A stretch of DNA of 64,000 bases. Origin: Brachypodium distachyon. Taxonomy: Eukaryota > Streptophyta > Magnoliopsida > Poales > Poaceae. How positions within the stretch are numbered: position 1 is the stretch's first letter; every line of letters starts with the position of its first letter. Shown in pieces: positions 1 to 10,868 of this stretch. The stretch lies in NCBI RefSeq assembly GCF_000005505.3, contig NC_016134.3, forward strand, positions 11,948,624 through 12,012,623, given 5' to 3'. Both the position numbers and the translations under genes were made by a program. Below the pieces are notes generated by a model. It made no database searches, was not told where the DNA came from, and worked only from the letters and a program-made list of their open reading frames with translations.

Positions 1-496
1 TGATTTTTCATGTCCCCATGTGCTAGTAGAACACAAAGGTAGAGTAAAGTGACTTGAGAACACAAGTTTTGGTGAAAAGCTACCCCATAGACGTCACGAT
101 GCCCGCAGGAGGGGGCGATGCCTCAAATCACACGACGGATGGTCTAGAGAACTTCGAATCTTGGATGATGTCATCAAATGTGTACATAAAGATGGTGTTA
201 AGAGGAAAACACAATCCAAGTATCTAATGTTGCACTTTCTTCACAAACTAGACTAACCCGCACGAACGTTCTGGAATTAGAGGGGGGAAAGTCACAAACT
301 AGATGGACGTGTGCTCCATTGCACAGCCACCGATTGCCCGATCCAATCCGCTGAACAACTCTTCGCGCACTGCACCGTTTGCCCGTTCTTATCCGCGGAC
401 ACCGCTCCGCCGCTGATTGCCCGTCCCAAGGCGTTTGCACAACGCCTCTTCAGGGCAAGCGCGTTTTCAAATCTTGAACCTGGCTCTGATACCAAA
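1..496 (-). mobile_element. internal leader fragment of a Copia-type element
   Basis: No gene is visible here. Next to the LTR at 497, positions 482-494 read ggctctgatacca, whose complement is the TGGTATCAGAGCC-type primer binding site found just inside the 5' LTR of many plant Copia elements. The element therefore runs on the minus strand and this stretch is its untranslated leader. No gag, integrase or reverse transcriptase motif is seen before the window edge, so the remnant is truncated or continues outside. Confidence 0.55.
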
Positions 497-769
497 TGTT
501 CACACGAAGACGCACACCCACAAAAATTTATTTGGACAGAGTCACGCTCTTCTCTTTTCTTTGTTTCTCAAACTCACAACGTTGATTACAAGCCTTAGCC
601 TCGGATGTGTATATACACACACGCAAATACTGCCGGTGATCAAAGACCTACTAGGACATGAACTCCTGGTTCATGTCGGACACGTACTGCTACTACTAAT
701 TAGCCTATCCGGACTCAAGCTCAGCTATACTAACGCAAGTATAACCCAGACTCAAGATTACTGCTAACA
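497..769 (-). mobile_element. Copia LTR (5' LTR of a minus-strand remnant)
   Basis: This 273-bp block begins TGTTCACACG and ends GCTAACA on the plus strand, the TG...CA form of an LTR. It abuts a primer binding site (482-494) on its left. A TATA-like run (tgtatataca, near 607) fits an LTR promoter. The same CCAAA-TGT junction between primer binding site and LTR occurs in the nested Copia element at 8647, which supports the boundary. No second LTR was found in the window. Confidence 0.65.
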
Positions 770-1162
770 AAGCTGACATTCAATCCAATACATTTAACAA
801 GGACAAGACGACGCACGTATTGTACGTCGACACTGCATGATCTAGATAAGAGGTGAGATCATGGGTTTTCACCCGGAGAAAATGCACTTGTTTGCAAATC
901 CACAGTGCAGCAATAATCCACCATCCCGACATGTTGGCTGCTGCACTCGCGTTAGCTAGTCCTCTCCTGAAAGAGGGCGCTCTCAGCCCACTAGCTTGTA
1001 ATTGCCAAATGCTAGTTATCACTAAGTCGATCCATTAGTCACGGAATACGCGCGCATGCAGTATCATGCACGTTAATGTGCATGTTCCTTCCAGGTGGAT
1101 TAATTACAGAATTAACTTGTGATCTGCTAGTGCAGGAGTTATGCTAATACAGCACTACCTTC

Positions 1163-1335
1163 GGCCCCAACGCATCCCTAGGTTGAAGATTTAACTAATG
1201 TAACATGTGATTCTTATATCTCAAAAATTATATCATTAGAAAATATAATATCTAAAGTTTCTAATCGTATAGTTTTTGTGTTATAAAACTCATGTTACAT
1301 TAATTATATCTTCAACCTAGGGATGCGTGGGGGCC
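1163..1335. mobile_element. MITE with long inverted termini (copy in X1)
   Basis: The ends form a long inverted repeat. Positions 1170-1190 (ACGCATCCCTAGG... type) are exactly complementary to 1308-1328, and the outermost GGCCCC is complementary with one mismatch. The interior is AT-rich and non-coding, as in a MITE. Target duplication is unclear, so the superfamily is not assigned. Present in all three X copies. Confidence 0.7.
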
Positions 1336-1941
1336 CCATATATCGGGACGGAGGTAGTATAGAGATGTCAGCTCGAATCTAACCGTTAACACGATCGCAT
1401 CCCACTAACTCGTACACATGACATACAGGAGTAGATCATTGCAGCATCATGTCGATTAAATTGCACGTTTTCATTCCTCAATTATGTTCGGTACTTGCAA
1501 TTTTTGGTGAGCAAGATGTACCAAAACTATTCCGGTAATTTAGAATTAGCATAATCTAGTATAGAAGAACACTAGTACTCCCGCCTTCGATCCGGGAATT
1601 GGAGGCTAAATTTGGACGATTGGAGAGAACCATAGAGAAATGCTAATTAACTTGTGATCCACTAATGTAGGAGTTATGCTAGTTACCACTAATGTAGGAG
1701 TTATGCTAGTATATGATTTTTGGATTTTTTTTGTTTGGCCAGTTGAAACAGGCGGATTTCTTTTCTCATGATAAGTAATTGAATTGTGGATATACTCAAT
1801 AAAAAATTAAATACAAAGTAATGAGAATTTTTTTACAATAAGTATCTGAAGGCATAGGTAATAAATTAACTCAAAGAAACAAAGTACTGTATTTGGGGAA
1901 TTTCGCAAAAGAAATAAAGTGATGTATTTATGGAAATTATA

Positions 1942-2023
1942 CTCCCTCCGTCCCAAAATAAGTGACATGGATTTGTATAAGAGTCTATACATTTTCACGT
2001 CACTTATTTTGGAACGGAGGAAG
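1942..2023. mobile_element. Stowaway-like MITE, 82-bp form
   Basis: It starts CTCCCTCCGTCCCAAAATAA and ends with its imperfect complement. The left flank is TA, the usual Stowaway target, and the right flank is TG, probably mutated. The loop is 20 bases longer than in the 62-bp form at 16164 and 30365, and the right arm carries two mismatches. Confidence 0.85.
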
Positions 2024-2662
2024 TGAGATTTGACATTGTATTTATGGAAGGAGAGAGTACTACTATCTTATGAAAAATTAATGGTCAGTTGATATTAATG
2101 TATGGCATGGGGATCGAGATATCACCTTGATTCCGGTACCGTGGACTCTTATATCGATCTTTTTGTGCTAACCATGCACCATGTTGTTTCTATAAAGTCA
2201 AATTAACTCGTGATCGACTCATATATTAAGTTATGTTAATATAGTATAGGTTTGTCAGTACAAATCTTGCCATTCACGTGATCACATCCCACTCAATCTG
2301 AATGAAACATATAGAACGTAACTATTACAACATATCAGCCGTATGAATCCGCCTGCATGCATGATGCATGCGGGTATAAGCCGTATCTGTCTTGTAATTG
2401 CAAATGGCCAGCTGTCATCATGTTACCTCATCAGGGTGTATGTACGCAGTATCATGCACCTTTGCGTGTTGACTTGAATGGATTATAGAATTTACTCGTG
2501 TTCCACCCATCTATTAAAGCTATGCTAGAATCTGACCATTCACGTGATCATATCTCAGTGGAGCGCGCGCACGCCAGTATCATGCACCTTTGCATGTTCC
2601 CTTCAGGTGGATTACCCAATTTACTCGTGATCAACTGATGTAGGTTGTCAGCCGGAATTTAA

Positions 2663-3260
2663 CCAAACCAAAAATACTTCCTCGAAGGATATATAGGCAC
2701 CTACCTGCACCATCGTCGACAAAGGCTACGCTTCAATTCTTTTCGAATTCTTTTGGGCTTCTGAGAAGCTGCTCTTCCCTATTTCGGGAGAAGTTGGTCA
2801 ACGTACGTATGCCAATTGATTTCAACACTATCAGAGTCTAGCTCCTACCTGCAGTCTCCAGTTTCCGCACCGATATGGAGAGATCTTCCAGGCATATACA
2901 ATCTTCTGTGGTAGCGACTTGTCGATCGTGAAGGCTTGTACATTGTACTACTACCAGATGGGTACTGTCACTGACGGTTAATTCCTTGAGTTATCGGCTG
3001 CGCGGCAGAGAGGCAATTAATGTCACAACAGCTGGCTGGGCCAAAGCGCGGAGCCCAGAGAGATCGATCGGCCCAGCGGGGCGAGGAGCTTCAGTGCCAA
3101 GCTGGCCTAGGAGCAAGCAGGCAAAGGGCCACCCGACCTCGGTTCCGAGGAAGTTGATGACTGGCCTGTCCTCATCTTCTCAGAATCCCTAGCAGATGTT
3201 GAACTGAACCCATTAACGACGGTCTCTTCTCCCATCTCTGTGCTAACAATCTGAACTGAC
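2663..3260. other. non-coding segment homologous to 37.1-37.75 kb
   Basis: I see no gene. Parts around 2786-2960 and 3134-3260 match 37145-37230, 37450-37590 and 37615-37748 next to the intact paralogous peptide gene, so this is ancestral cluster flank rather than unique DNA. The stretch around 2985-3130 is absent from that relative. Confidence 0.7.
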
Positions 3261-3836
3261 ATCAAAATTGTCCTCGTGGATCATGTGCTAATTGATATTC
3301 CCTTCGTTATAGAACGACTCCCCAGATCCCCCGATCCGAAAAAACCGGGAGCCCCGATCCATCCTTCTCCCTCGCCGCTGCCGGCTCACGCCGCCAGGCA
3401 AGCCCGTGCAGGTCTGGTGGCGGCGGGCCCCGTGCTTGCTGCAGTTCTCTGCCGGCGGAGCAGGCCAGCTTTGGCGCGACGCCTCCCTGCCCGCAGTGGC
3501 GGTGGTGGCTGCCCTGGGCGCGTCTCGCGGCCGGCCTTAGCGGCGGCGCCTCCCTGGCCGCGTCGGTGCGTGCGGCCGCCGGCAGGCCCTTCCTCGCCGG
3601 ATCCGGCAATCATCTTCGTCGGCTCTCGTGTTGGCGGGGTGTGTGTGGTGTGGGTCGGTACCGGGAGAAATTCTTGGTCGGCTCATCCGACCACGACGAC
3701 GGGGACGTCTTTGTACGTCTTTCTCCTTGTCTGAGGCGTCGTTGAGGTACCTGCACAGCACACCCGCTCGAGATTCCCGGGTGAAAACCCAGTCCTCGGA
3801 CTAGACGGCCGTAGCGCCGATGGTGTCGCTTTCCCC

Positions 3837-4293
3837 TGACAGGTCCTCAGAGTCTCCCTCGATCTCACAATCTGTGGACACAACGAGAAAACTCGATTTC
3901 AGTGGACACAAACAGCAAGACAAAACAACAAACACCTCACAGTCACAGCTCGAAATAAGAACAGAGCACACACAGAGAAATTGGTTTCCAGTCCCCCTAT
4001 CGATGGGGTGACCTTCCTTCTTGCTATTCAAAGTAGCTACTCTCTCAGGCAAAACGCTGAGGAGATTTTACACAGGGCATACTCTTCCGGTGCTCCTCAG
4101 AGTCGCTCCTCTGTTCTCTCACATGACGTCGCTCATACCCCTGTCCACTGTACATAATGTGGAGCAGTTTTAGGTGCGTCAACTACAGTGGATCTAGCCT
4201 ACACGGTTTGACTATTAGCCCTGCTTTACAACTCAACAGTAACAAGTTTGTTTACAGGAAGAAAGTAACACAGCAGGATTAATTTTGCTAACA
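3837..4293 (-). repeat. 3' LTR of the nested Copia element (unit A)
   Basis: It aligns end to end with 8647-9111 and ends GCTAACA on the plus strand. It lacks about 12 bases (gagctatacgcc in the partner) and its outer few bases (TGACAGG versus TGTCTCC) do not match, so the left edge is approximate. Confidence 0.85.
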
Positions 4294-7200
4294 ATGTCTC
4301 CCTTCATCCTGCACTTGTCTCTTCACATGTCGAAGTCCAATTCTCTCCCTCAGTTCCAAGAACTTCACTTTGGGCAATGGCTTCGTCAGCAAATCTGCGA
4401 GTTGATCACTTGTACCAACATGTTCAACAGCTACACTGCCCTCATCAACACATTCTCTTATGTAGTGGTAACGAGTCTGGAGGTGCTTGTTCGGATCATG
4501 GTATACAGGATTTTTATTATCAATTTTCAGTTTGACACAGTTAACCTTGCCCAGTAGCTCTCCAAGTAACCTGCTCAGCCATATGCTTTGACAAGCTGCA
4601 GTGGTTACAGCTATATACTCAGCTTCGCAGGATGACAAGGCAACTACCTTTTGTTTTTGTGATGCCCAAGTAATCAGGTTGGAGCCGAGGAAGAACACCA
4701 TGCCACTAGTGCTCTTCCTATCATTTATATCACCGGCGTGATCACTGTCACTGAAACCCACAAGACCAGGTTGTTCTTCTCTCTTTCTCCCAAAACAACA
4801 AACGAGAGAGATTGTCCCACGTATGTATCTCAAAATTTGTTTCACAGCAGTCATGTGGTGCACTGATGGATCTTCCATAAAACGACTCACAATACCAACT
4901 GAATATGCAATATCAGGTCTGGTATTGACCAAGTATCTCAATCTCCCAACATAGCTTCTGTATAGTGTGGAATCAACCTTTTCATCATCTTTATTCTTGT
5001 GCAATTTCAGTCTTGGCTCCATTGGCACCTGCACTGGGTTGCGATTAGACAAGCCTGCTTTCTCAAGTATCTTCATAACATAGCTTGTTTGACACATTGT
5101 GATGCCATCTGAAGTTTGTGCAACTTCTATACCGAGGTAGTAGGACAATAGACCAAGGTCGCTCATCTTGAACAATTCCATCATTTGGTTTTTGAACTTT
5201 GTAATCTCATCAACACTTGAGCCAGTTATGATCAAGTCATCAACATATACTCCAATGAGTAGTCTTGTCTCACTAGAATTTCTGGCGTAAACACCATGCT
5301 CAAGCGGACATTTCACAAAGCCAAGGGACAGTAAGCTTGTCTCAAGCTTGAGTTCCAGGCTCTTGGGGCCTGGCGCAATCCGTAGAGTGCTTTTCTCAAT
5401 TTCAGGACCTTGTACTCCTTCCCTTCTTCCTCATATCCAGGAGGCTGGCGCACATATACATCTTCTTTCAGCTCTCCATTTAGGAACGCTGATTTAACAT
5501 CCATATGGTGCACACACCAGCCCTCCTGTGCTGCTAAAGCAACTAACAGCCGTACTGTCTCCATACGAGCCACGGGAGCAAAAACTTCATCAAAGTCTAG
5601 TCCCTTTCTCTGCACATGCCCTTTTGCAACTAGCCGGGCTTAACACTTCACAATTTCTCCATTTGGATTTTTCTTCACTTTAAACACCCACTTCAAACCA
5701 ATGGCTTTTTGACCTGTTCGGGAATCAACCATGCTCCAGGTTTGATTTTCAGTGATTGACGACATCTCTTCGTCCATTGCTCTCCTCCGGCAAACCTCCT
5801 TTTGGGCCTCTTCTAAAGATGAGGGCTCCTCTGCTCCAAGCATACACTCATCATCAAGATCAAGTGCACAAGGTGATGTGTTATCTAGTATTTCGGTCAA
5901 ATTTCGGTAGCCTTGTGGTCCCACACTTGAATCTGCTTGTTCATCTTCAGTATCCATGTCGTCGCCTCCTACTGCTGCTGGTGTAGCAGGGGCTGTGGAC
6001 ATGGGTGTGGCAGGCGATGTTGGTGAAATATCTCCCTGCGTTGTTGCTTCTGGTAACGAGGCCACGGACTTAACATCAGGTCCGGTGTCCATCGGCGCCT
6101 CTTGAATCCCAATGCTCTCTTGCGCTGGATAGAAGACCGTAAACTCATCACTGCCATCATTTTCTTCAAGTGCTTCCACTGTACTCCATTCCCACTTTTT
6201 CTTCTCATCGAACACAACATCTCGTGAGATTATTACCTTCTTGCCAGTAGGACAATAGAGTCCATAAGCTTTTGAATTTGCTTCATAACCAATTAACACA
6301 CACTTCATACTTCTGTCAGCCAGCTTGGTTTGATTTGGTTTAGTGATTTTCGCATAGGCAATGCTACCAAAAGTTCTCAAATGATGTACCTTCAGTTTCT
6401 TCTCATATGGGGTCTTGTTTGCAAGACTCTTTGTGGGTGAACGATTTAACAAGTACACTGTAGTGCACACGGCTTCACCTCACAACCAAGACGGCATGCA
6501 TTTGCTCTTCAGAAGGCTTCTTGCCATAGAGACCACGGTCTGATTTCTACGCTCGACCACTCCATTTTGCTGTGGTGAGTAGAGAGCTGTAAGATAATGC
6601 CTTATGCCATGAGCTTCACAATACTCATTGAACTCATTTCAGGTAAATTCCCCACCTCTGTCAGTTCTGATTGATTTCAGTTCTAGGCTCATCTCTTTCT
6701 CAGCTCTCTTTCTAATTTTATGTATTCCAGACAAGGCTTGGTCTTTTGACTTCATTAACACAACCCACATGTATCTGATCGTCAACCACTAATAGAAAGT
6801 ACCGGTTGCCAGCTGGTGTAGGTGGCGAAACCGGTCCACACAAATCAGCATGGACTAGTGCTAGTTGCTTCTCAGCCCTGAAGTTTGCTTTGCCAGGAAA
6901 TGAATTTCTCCTTTGTTTGCCAACAAGACACCCTTCACAAATTTGCTCCACATGATCAATTTGTGGTAGCCCATGTACCATTCCCTTCTGTGCAAGTGCA
7001 CGGAGTGATCTGAAATTAAGGTGGCCATATCTTGTGTGCCACAACCAAGCATCATCAGTTTGAACTGTCATTAGACATATAGGTCGAGATAGCCCCAGTT
7101 CCAGGATATAGAGTCTGTTTTTACTCCTCTTTACATTTGCTAGTAATTTTCTCTCGACATCATAGATGCGAAGATAGTCATCTTCAATTACCACCTTGCA

Positions 7201-8606
7201 GCCATTTTCTGAAAGTTGACCAACACTGATAATATTTGTCTTCAGTGCAGGAATATGATATACATTTGTCATGGCCCTATGGTCACCATTTCGGCACTGA
7301 AATATTACAGTACCTCTCCCTTTTATTTCTACGGTTGAGCCATCACCAAATTTCACTTTTCCTGTCACCGAAGTATCCAAGTCACTGAACTTGTCTTTGC
7401 ATCCTGTAATGTGATTGCTAGCTCCGGTATCAAGGTACCAGCTCCCTCTATCCCTGTTTTCTCCATTGCAAACCTAAAGCAGCACCTTTTCTTCTCTTAG
7501 AAAAACTTCTCCTTGCACTTCCACACTAGTACATGATAATTCACAGGTCTGCATCATCAACGCTGCATGCCCTTCATCCCCATCTTCGCAACCTTTTTCA
7601 GCTACAAAAGCCTTTTCTTTCTTTGGTTTGCGACATTCCTTTTTGAAGTGGCCTTTTCTTCCACGGTTATGACATCTGACCTTTCTCTTATCAAATTTCC
7701 ATTCTCCTTTCTTTTGCTCACCTCCCTGGCTACTACTGCCACCAAAGGATTCTAGTTCAATGTGATTCGTGTATCCTTTTCCCTCACTATGCGAGCCGTC
7801 GCTGGTTCTCTTCTTTCCAGTGTAGCTCTCCCATTGTGAGCGGGAAAGCATCAAGTGTTCCCCTTGATTAGGATCACCAAACCTCATCTTAACCCTGTCA
7901 TCATACGCCTTATAGCGCCCAACTAGATCTTCCACGGTTAAAGTTCTAAGAGGCACACACACTCAATTGATGTAACTATCTGCATATAACGTGCTGGTGC
8001 AGCTTGCAAGAATTTTTGCACTACTCTTAGCTCAGAAAGAGTGTCACCGAGCGAGCGTATACCTGCAACCATGGCTGTGATGCGGCCTGCAAAATCATCC
8101 ACCGATTCTGCATCTCCCATCTGGAGCTTCTTGAAGTCCTTCCGCAGGGACTGGAGGCTTGCTTCTCGGACCCGGTCGTGCCCAACAAACGACATCTTGA
8201 TGGAATCCCAGGAACCCTTTGCAGTGTCGCGGCCAGTGAGGGACGTCATGAAGGAGTCGGGCACAACGGAGTAGATGGCGAGCAGAGCTTCTCTGTCCAT
8301 GTCGTAGTCGACATCGAGCCGCTGCATCGCCTCCCAAATATGCGCGGACTGCATCGCCACACGCATCTTCATGGTCCAGATGGTGTAGTTTGAGCGCGTC
8401 AGTTGCGGCCATGTCACCGGGGGACACGGCCGCGGCGCCGGCGTCGGGGTCGCCTTCGGGAGTGGGGATTTGGAATCCTTGTCCCCATCAGCGTTCAACG
8501 CCTCTAATTTCTCCCTAATTTTTGCCAAGTCTTCCTCCAAGGCCGCCCTCTGCTCCTGCTTCAATTTCTCTGCCGCCTCTGCGGCCTCCTGGGTGTCGTC
8601 CGCCAT
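4288..8606 (-). pseudogene. Copia gag-pol polyprotein remnant (unit A)
   Basis: Translation would start at 8606 (MADDTQEAAEAAEK). Recognisable parts in order are: a UBN2-type gag; a zinc knuckle near 7660 in which the second cysteine is replaced by arginine (CHNRGRKGHFKKEC); a protease with intact DTGA near 7420; the GAG-pre-integrase HHCC region near 7000; integrase core pieces; reverse transcriptase including YVDDL near 5245; and RNase H near 4740-4580. The frame is broken by a stop at 7474, a frameshift near 6775, stops near 6640 and 6480, a stop at 5640 and a frame change near 5315. No functional polyprotein can be made. Confidence 0.92.
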
Positions 8607-8646
8607 TGCTGCTCGCCCCGCCTCCAACCACGGCTCTGAGGCCAAA

Positions 8647-9111
8647 TGTCTCCCCAGAGTCTCCCTCGATCTCACAATCTGTGGACACAACAAGAAGACT
8701 CGATTTCAGTGGACACGAACAGCAAGACAAAACAACAAACACCTCATAGGCACAGCTCGAAACAAGAACAGAGCACACACAGAGAAATTGGTTTCCAGTC
8801 CCCCTATCGATGGGGTGACCTTCCTTCTTGCTATTCAAAGTAGCTACTCTCCTGGGCAAAACGCTGGGGAGATTTCACACAGGGCATACTCTTCCGGTGC
8901 CCCCCAGAGTGAGCTATACGCCGCTCCTCTGTTCTCTCACACGACGTCGCCCATACCCCTGTCCACTGTACATGACGTGGAGCAGTTTTAGGTGCGTCAA
9001 CTACAGTGGCTCTAGCCTACACGGTTTGACTATTAGCCCTGCTTTACAACTCAACACTAACAAGTTTGTTTACAGGAAGAAACTAACACGGCAGGATTAA
9101 TTTTGCTAACA
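8647..9111 (-). repeat. 5' LTR of the nested Copia element (unit A)
   Basis: This 465-bp LTR is TGTCTCC...GCTAACA on the plus strand. It is followed on its inner side by a sequence close to the canonical tRNA-Met primer binding site (two differences from the one at 482-494). Confidence 0.88.
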
Positions 9112-9900
9112 CCCGCTTCGGGGCGTCGTTGGGGGAATGCTAGATTTGCGAGTGAAGGGTGGCAGTCGCTGCTGGGCACGTGTTCTTCGGGGGCTTTGGT
9201 TTGCAACGTCGTTGACAAGGCTGGCATTTCAATGCTTCGTTTTTTCGTCTTGAAGATGGGTTGCTGGATGATGGTGGTGGCTGATTCTGGAGCGTGCACA
9301 GTCGGCACACGTTGAGAATTCGCTAGCCCGGTTGTGCTCTTCGTGTGGCCTTCGGATTTAGGTGTTGGGTGTTGGTGCGGTCAAGGCACTCGGCTCCGAT
9401 AATGGCCACACCCTCATTAGTCTTGTAGGAATAGCTTGGTGGCTTTGGGTCAATTGATCGTTGTATTCGTCTCGCCAGACTTGTAAATAATTGATTAAAT
9501 TTGGTTGTGTGCATCAATTTGATGCAGAGGCTGGGGGTCTCAACCTCCTTTTCGGAAAAAAAAAATCAAAATTGTCCTCGTGCCCCAAGTGTTTACCCAC
9601 ATTATGGCCAAAGATCATCATTATGGACATCCACGAAAATATCCGAATTGTTGTCATAGTACCTAGCCAGGTAAGTCTTGTTTTTTGTGTGTGTGGTAGG
9701 TAAGTCTTGGTTTGACTACAGAGGTAATTCGATCAAAATCCTTCGGTAAGTCCTTGTGTTAGTCAATCGATAGCCAATGCTGTCGCTTACTCTGGTTTTA
9801 CCATCGTACAGGGATTCCGTGCAACATCTATGGCAAATCTTCTGAAGAAATCCAGAGGCAGCAGACCCCTACGTTTATTATCAGAAATCCCAAATTACTG

Positions 9901-10307
9901 CAGGGCTTTGGGAGGGCCTCCTGTTCGGCCTAGGGCTGGGACACCGGCCCTCCTATTCTCACGCCGGCGGCGGACTCGGTCAATGAGCTTTGGGAGGGCC
10001 TCCTGATCGGCCTCCTGAAGAAGGCCAAGAAAGCGCTCAGTGGCAGGTTGATCTACACTTGGTGGGTATTTGGAAGGAGCGAAACAGGCAGATTTTTCAC
10101 GGTTCTGCCATGCCTGCTCTCCTGGTGGCCTACTCGGTGTGGGATGACTTAAGGGGCAGGGTGCACGCCTGTTCCGCCAACCCGGGATTTTTTTTTCTTT
10201 TTCATTCTTTTCCTTTTTCCCAGGGAAAATTTGTTAATTGTTTCTCTTTGCACAGTGATTCTCTTCTAATCGAATGACGGAATCGACCGTCTTTGCCTAA
10301 AAAAAAA
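9901..10307 (+). mobile_element. 5'-truncated LINE tail (unit A)
   Basis: It is flanked by a 17-bp direct repeat with one mismatch, gaaatcccaaattactg at 9884-9900 and gaaataccaaattactg at 10308-10324, and ends in a run of A. The interior encodes LVGIWKERNRQIFHG, typical of the last part of plant LINE reverse transcriptase ORFs. The homologous locus at 38298-38315 has a single target copy and no insert, which confirms the event. Confidence 0.85.
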
Positions 10308-10324
10308 GAAATACCAAATTACTG

Positions 10325-10868
10325 TGCCATTTCACATTGGATCAATATCGCAAACAGATCAAACGGTGCATTCATTGGGTTCCAGCCTGGACCGCTTGCC
10401 CATCGTCGTCCACTGGTGCGGCCTGGGGTTAGGGTTTAGGGTTATTTTTGATTGATCACCGTCAGCTATTTTCAATCACCTCCATGCCCTCCGCTCATGT
10501 TCTTCCCCCTCCAAAAAAGAGGTGACGCAGCAGAACACGAGCGGAGGGCCCGGAGGTGCAAGCTGCAATGACTGGACGTTGGAGAGGATGGGGGTGGTGG
10601 CGTGGTGGCTGGAAGTTTTTACTCCGGCTGCGCCAAAATTATGTGGGTTCGACCATGGTAAGAATGGGGGCCACAACTATTTACTCGATCACATCATCAC
10701 CATGGCAACAATGACATAGCACTTAGGTGGGTCCCACGAGGGCAGTAGCGAGTCAAATGACATGGCGCTTTATTGGGTCACATGGCGGAAGAGGGGAGTG
10801 AAAGGACATGGCAGAGAGTGCAGAGACCTAACGGCAAACGGCTGCAACATCCCCAAGTAGCTTAGAGG
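10325..10868. other. non-coding cluster flank, homologous to 38.3-38.7 kb
   Basis: No gene is seen. The segment matches 38316-38715 and includes a telomere-like motif (ggggttagggtttaggg near 10426) that is conserved in the relative near 38460. The short open frames on both strands are not conserved as protein. Confidence 0.6.

Larger units (their letters stand above)
898..2662. repeat. X1, first copy of the 1.75-kb direct repeat
   Basis: This sequence recurs in the same orientation at 15120-16864 (X2) and 29321-31063 (X3). Left homology begins at atccacagtg and right homology to X3 ends at gccggaattta. X1 differs from X3 at roughly twenty single bases and by a 20-base difference inside a Stowaway element (1942-2023). 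No gene is present. It holds two MITEs and degenerate modules built around CAGTATCATGCAC. It served as one substrate of the unequal crossover that made the 14.2-kb duplication. Confidence 0.95.
3837..9111 (-). mobile_element. degenerate Copia retrotransposon nested in the LINE (unit A)
   Basis: LTRs lie at 3837-4293 and 8647-9111. By hand alignment they differ by about 22 substitutions in 445 sites plus a 12-base indel, so the insertion is old compared with the tandem duplication. A primer-binding-like site (8633-8645) abuts the 5' LTR and a purine-rich tract (4294-4304) abuts the 3' LTR, both on the minus strand. Domain order on the minus strand is gag, protease, integrase, reverse transcriptase, RNase H, as in Copia. 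The left LTR edge is uncertain and the 5-bp target duplication is not perfect. Confidence 0.9.
3279..9564 (+). mobile_element. LINE-like retroposon split by a Copia insertion (unit A)
   Basis: The whole block is flanked by an 18-bp direct repeat, atcaaaattgtcctcgtg, at 3261-3278 and 9565-9582, and ends in a ten-A tail. This is the signature of target-primed retroposition. The homologous locus at 37749-37766 carries the target once, with no insert. Without the nested Copia element (3837-9111) the retroposon is about 1 kb: a GC-rich head (3279-3836) and a tail (9112-9564) whose end resembles grass LINE 3' ends. No reverse transcriptase is left, so it is a truncated or non-autonomous copy. Confidence 0.8.

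Noticed and set aside
3276..3734. 152-codon plus-strand frame in the GC-rich head of the LINE-like element (and its duplicate at 17478-17936)
   Set aside because: Overlapping frames of similar size exist on both strands, the composition is biased, and it spans the target duplication boundary. It is not a gene.
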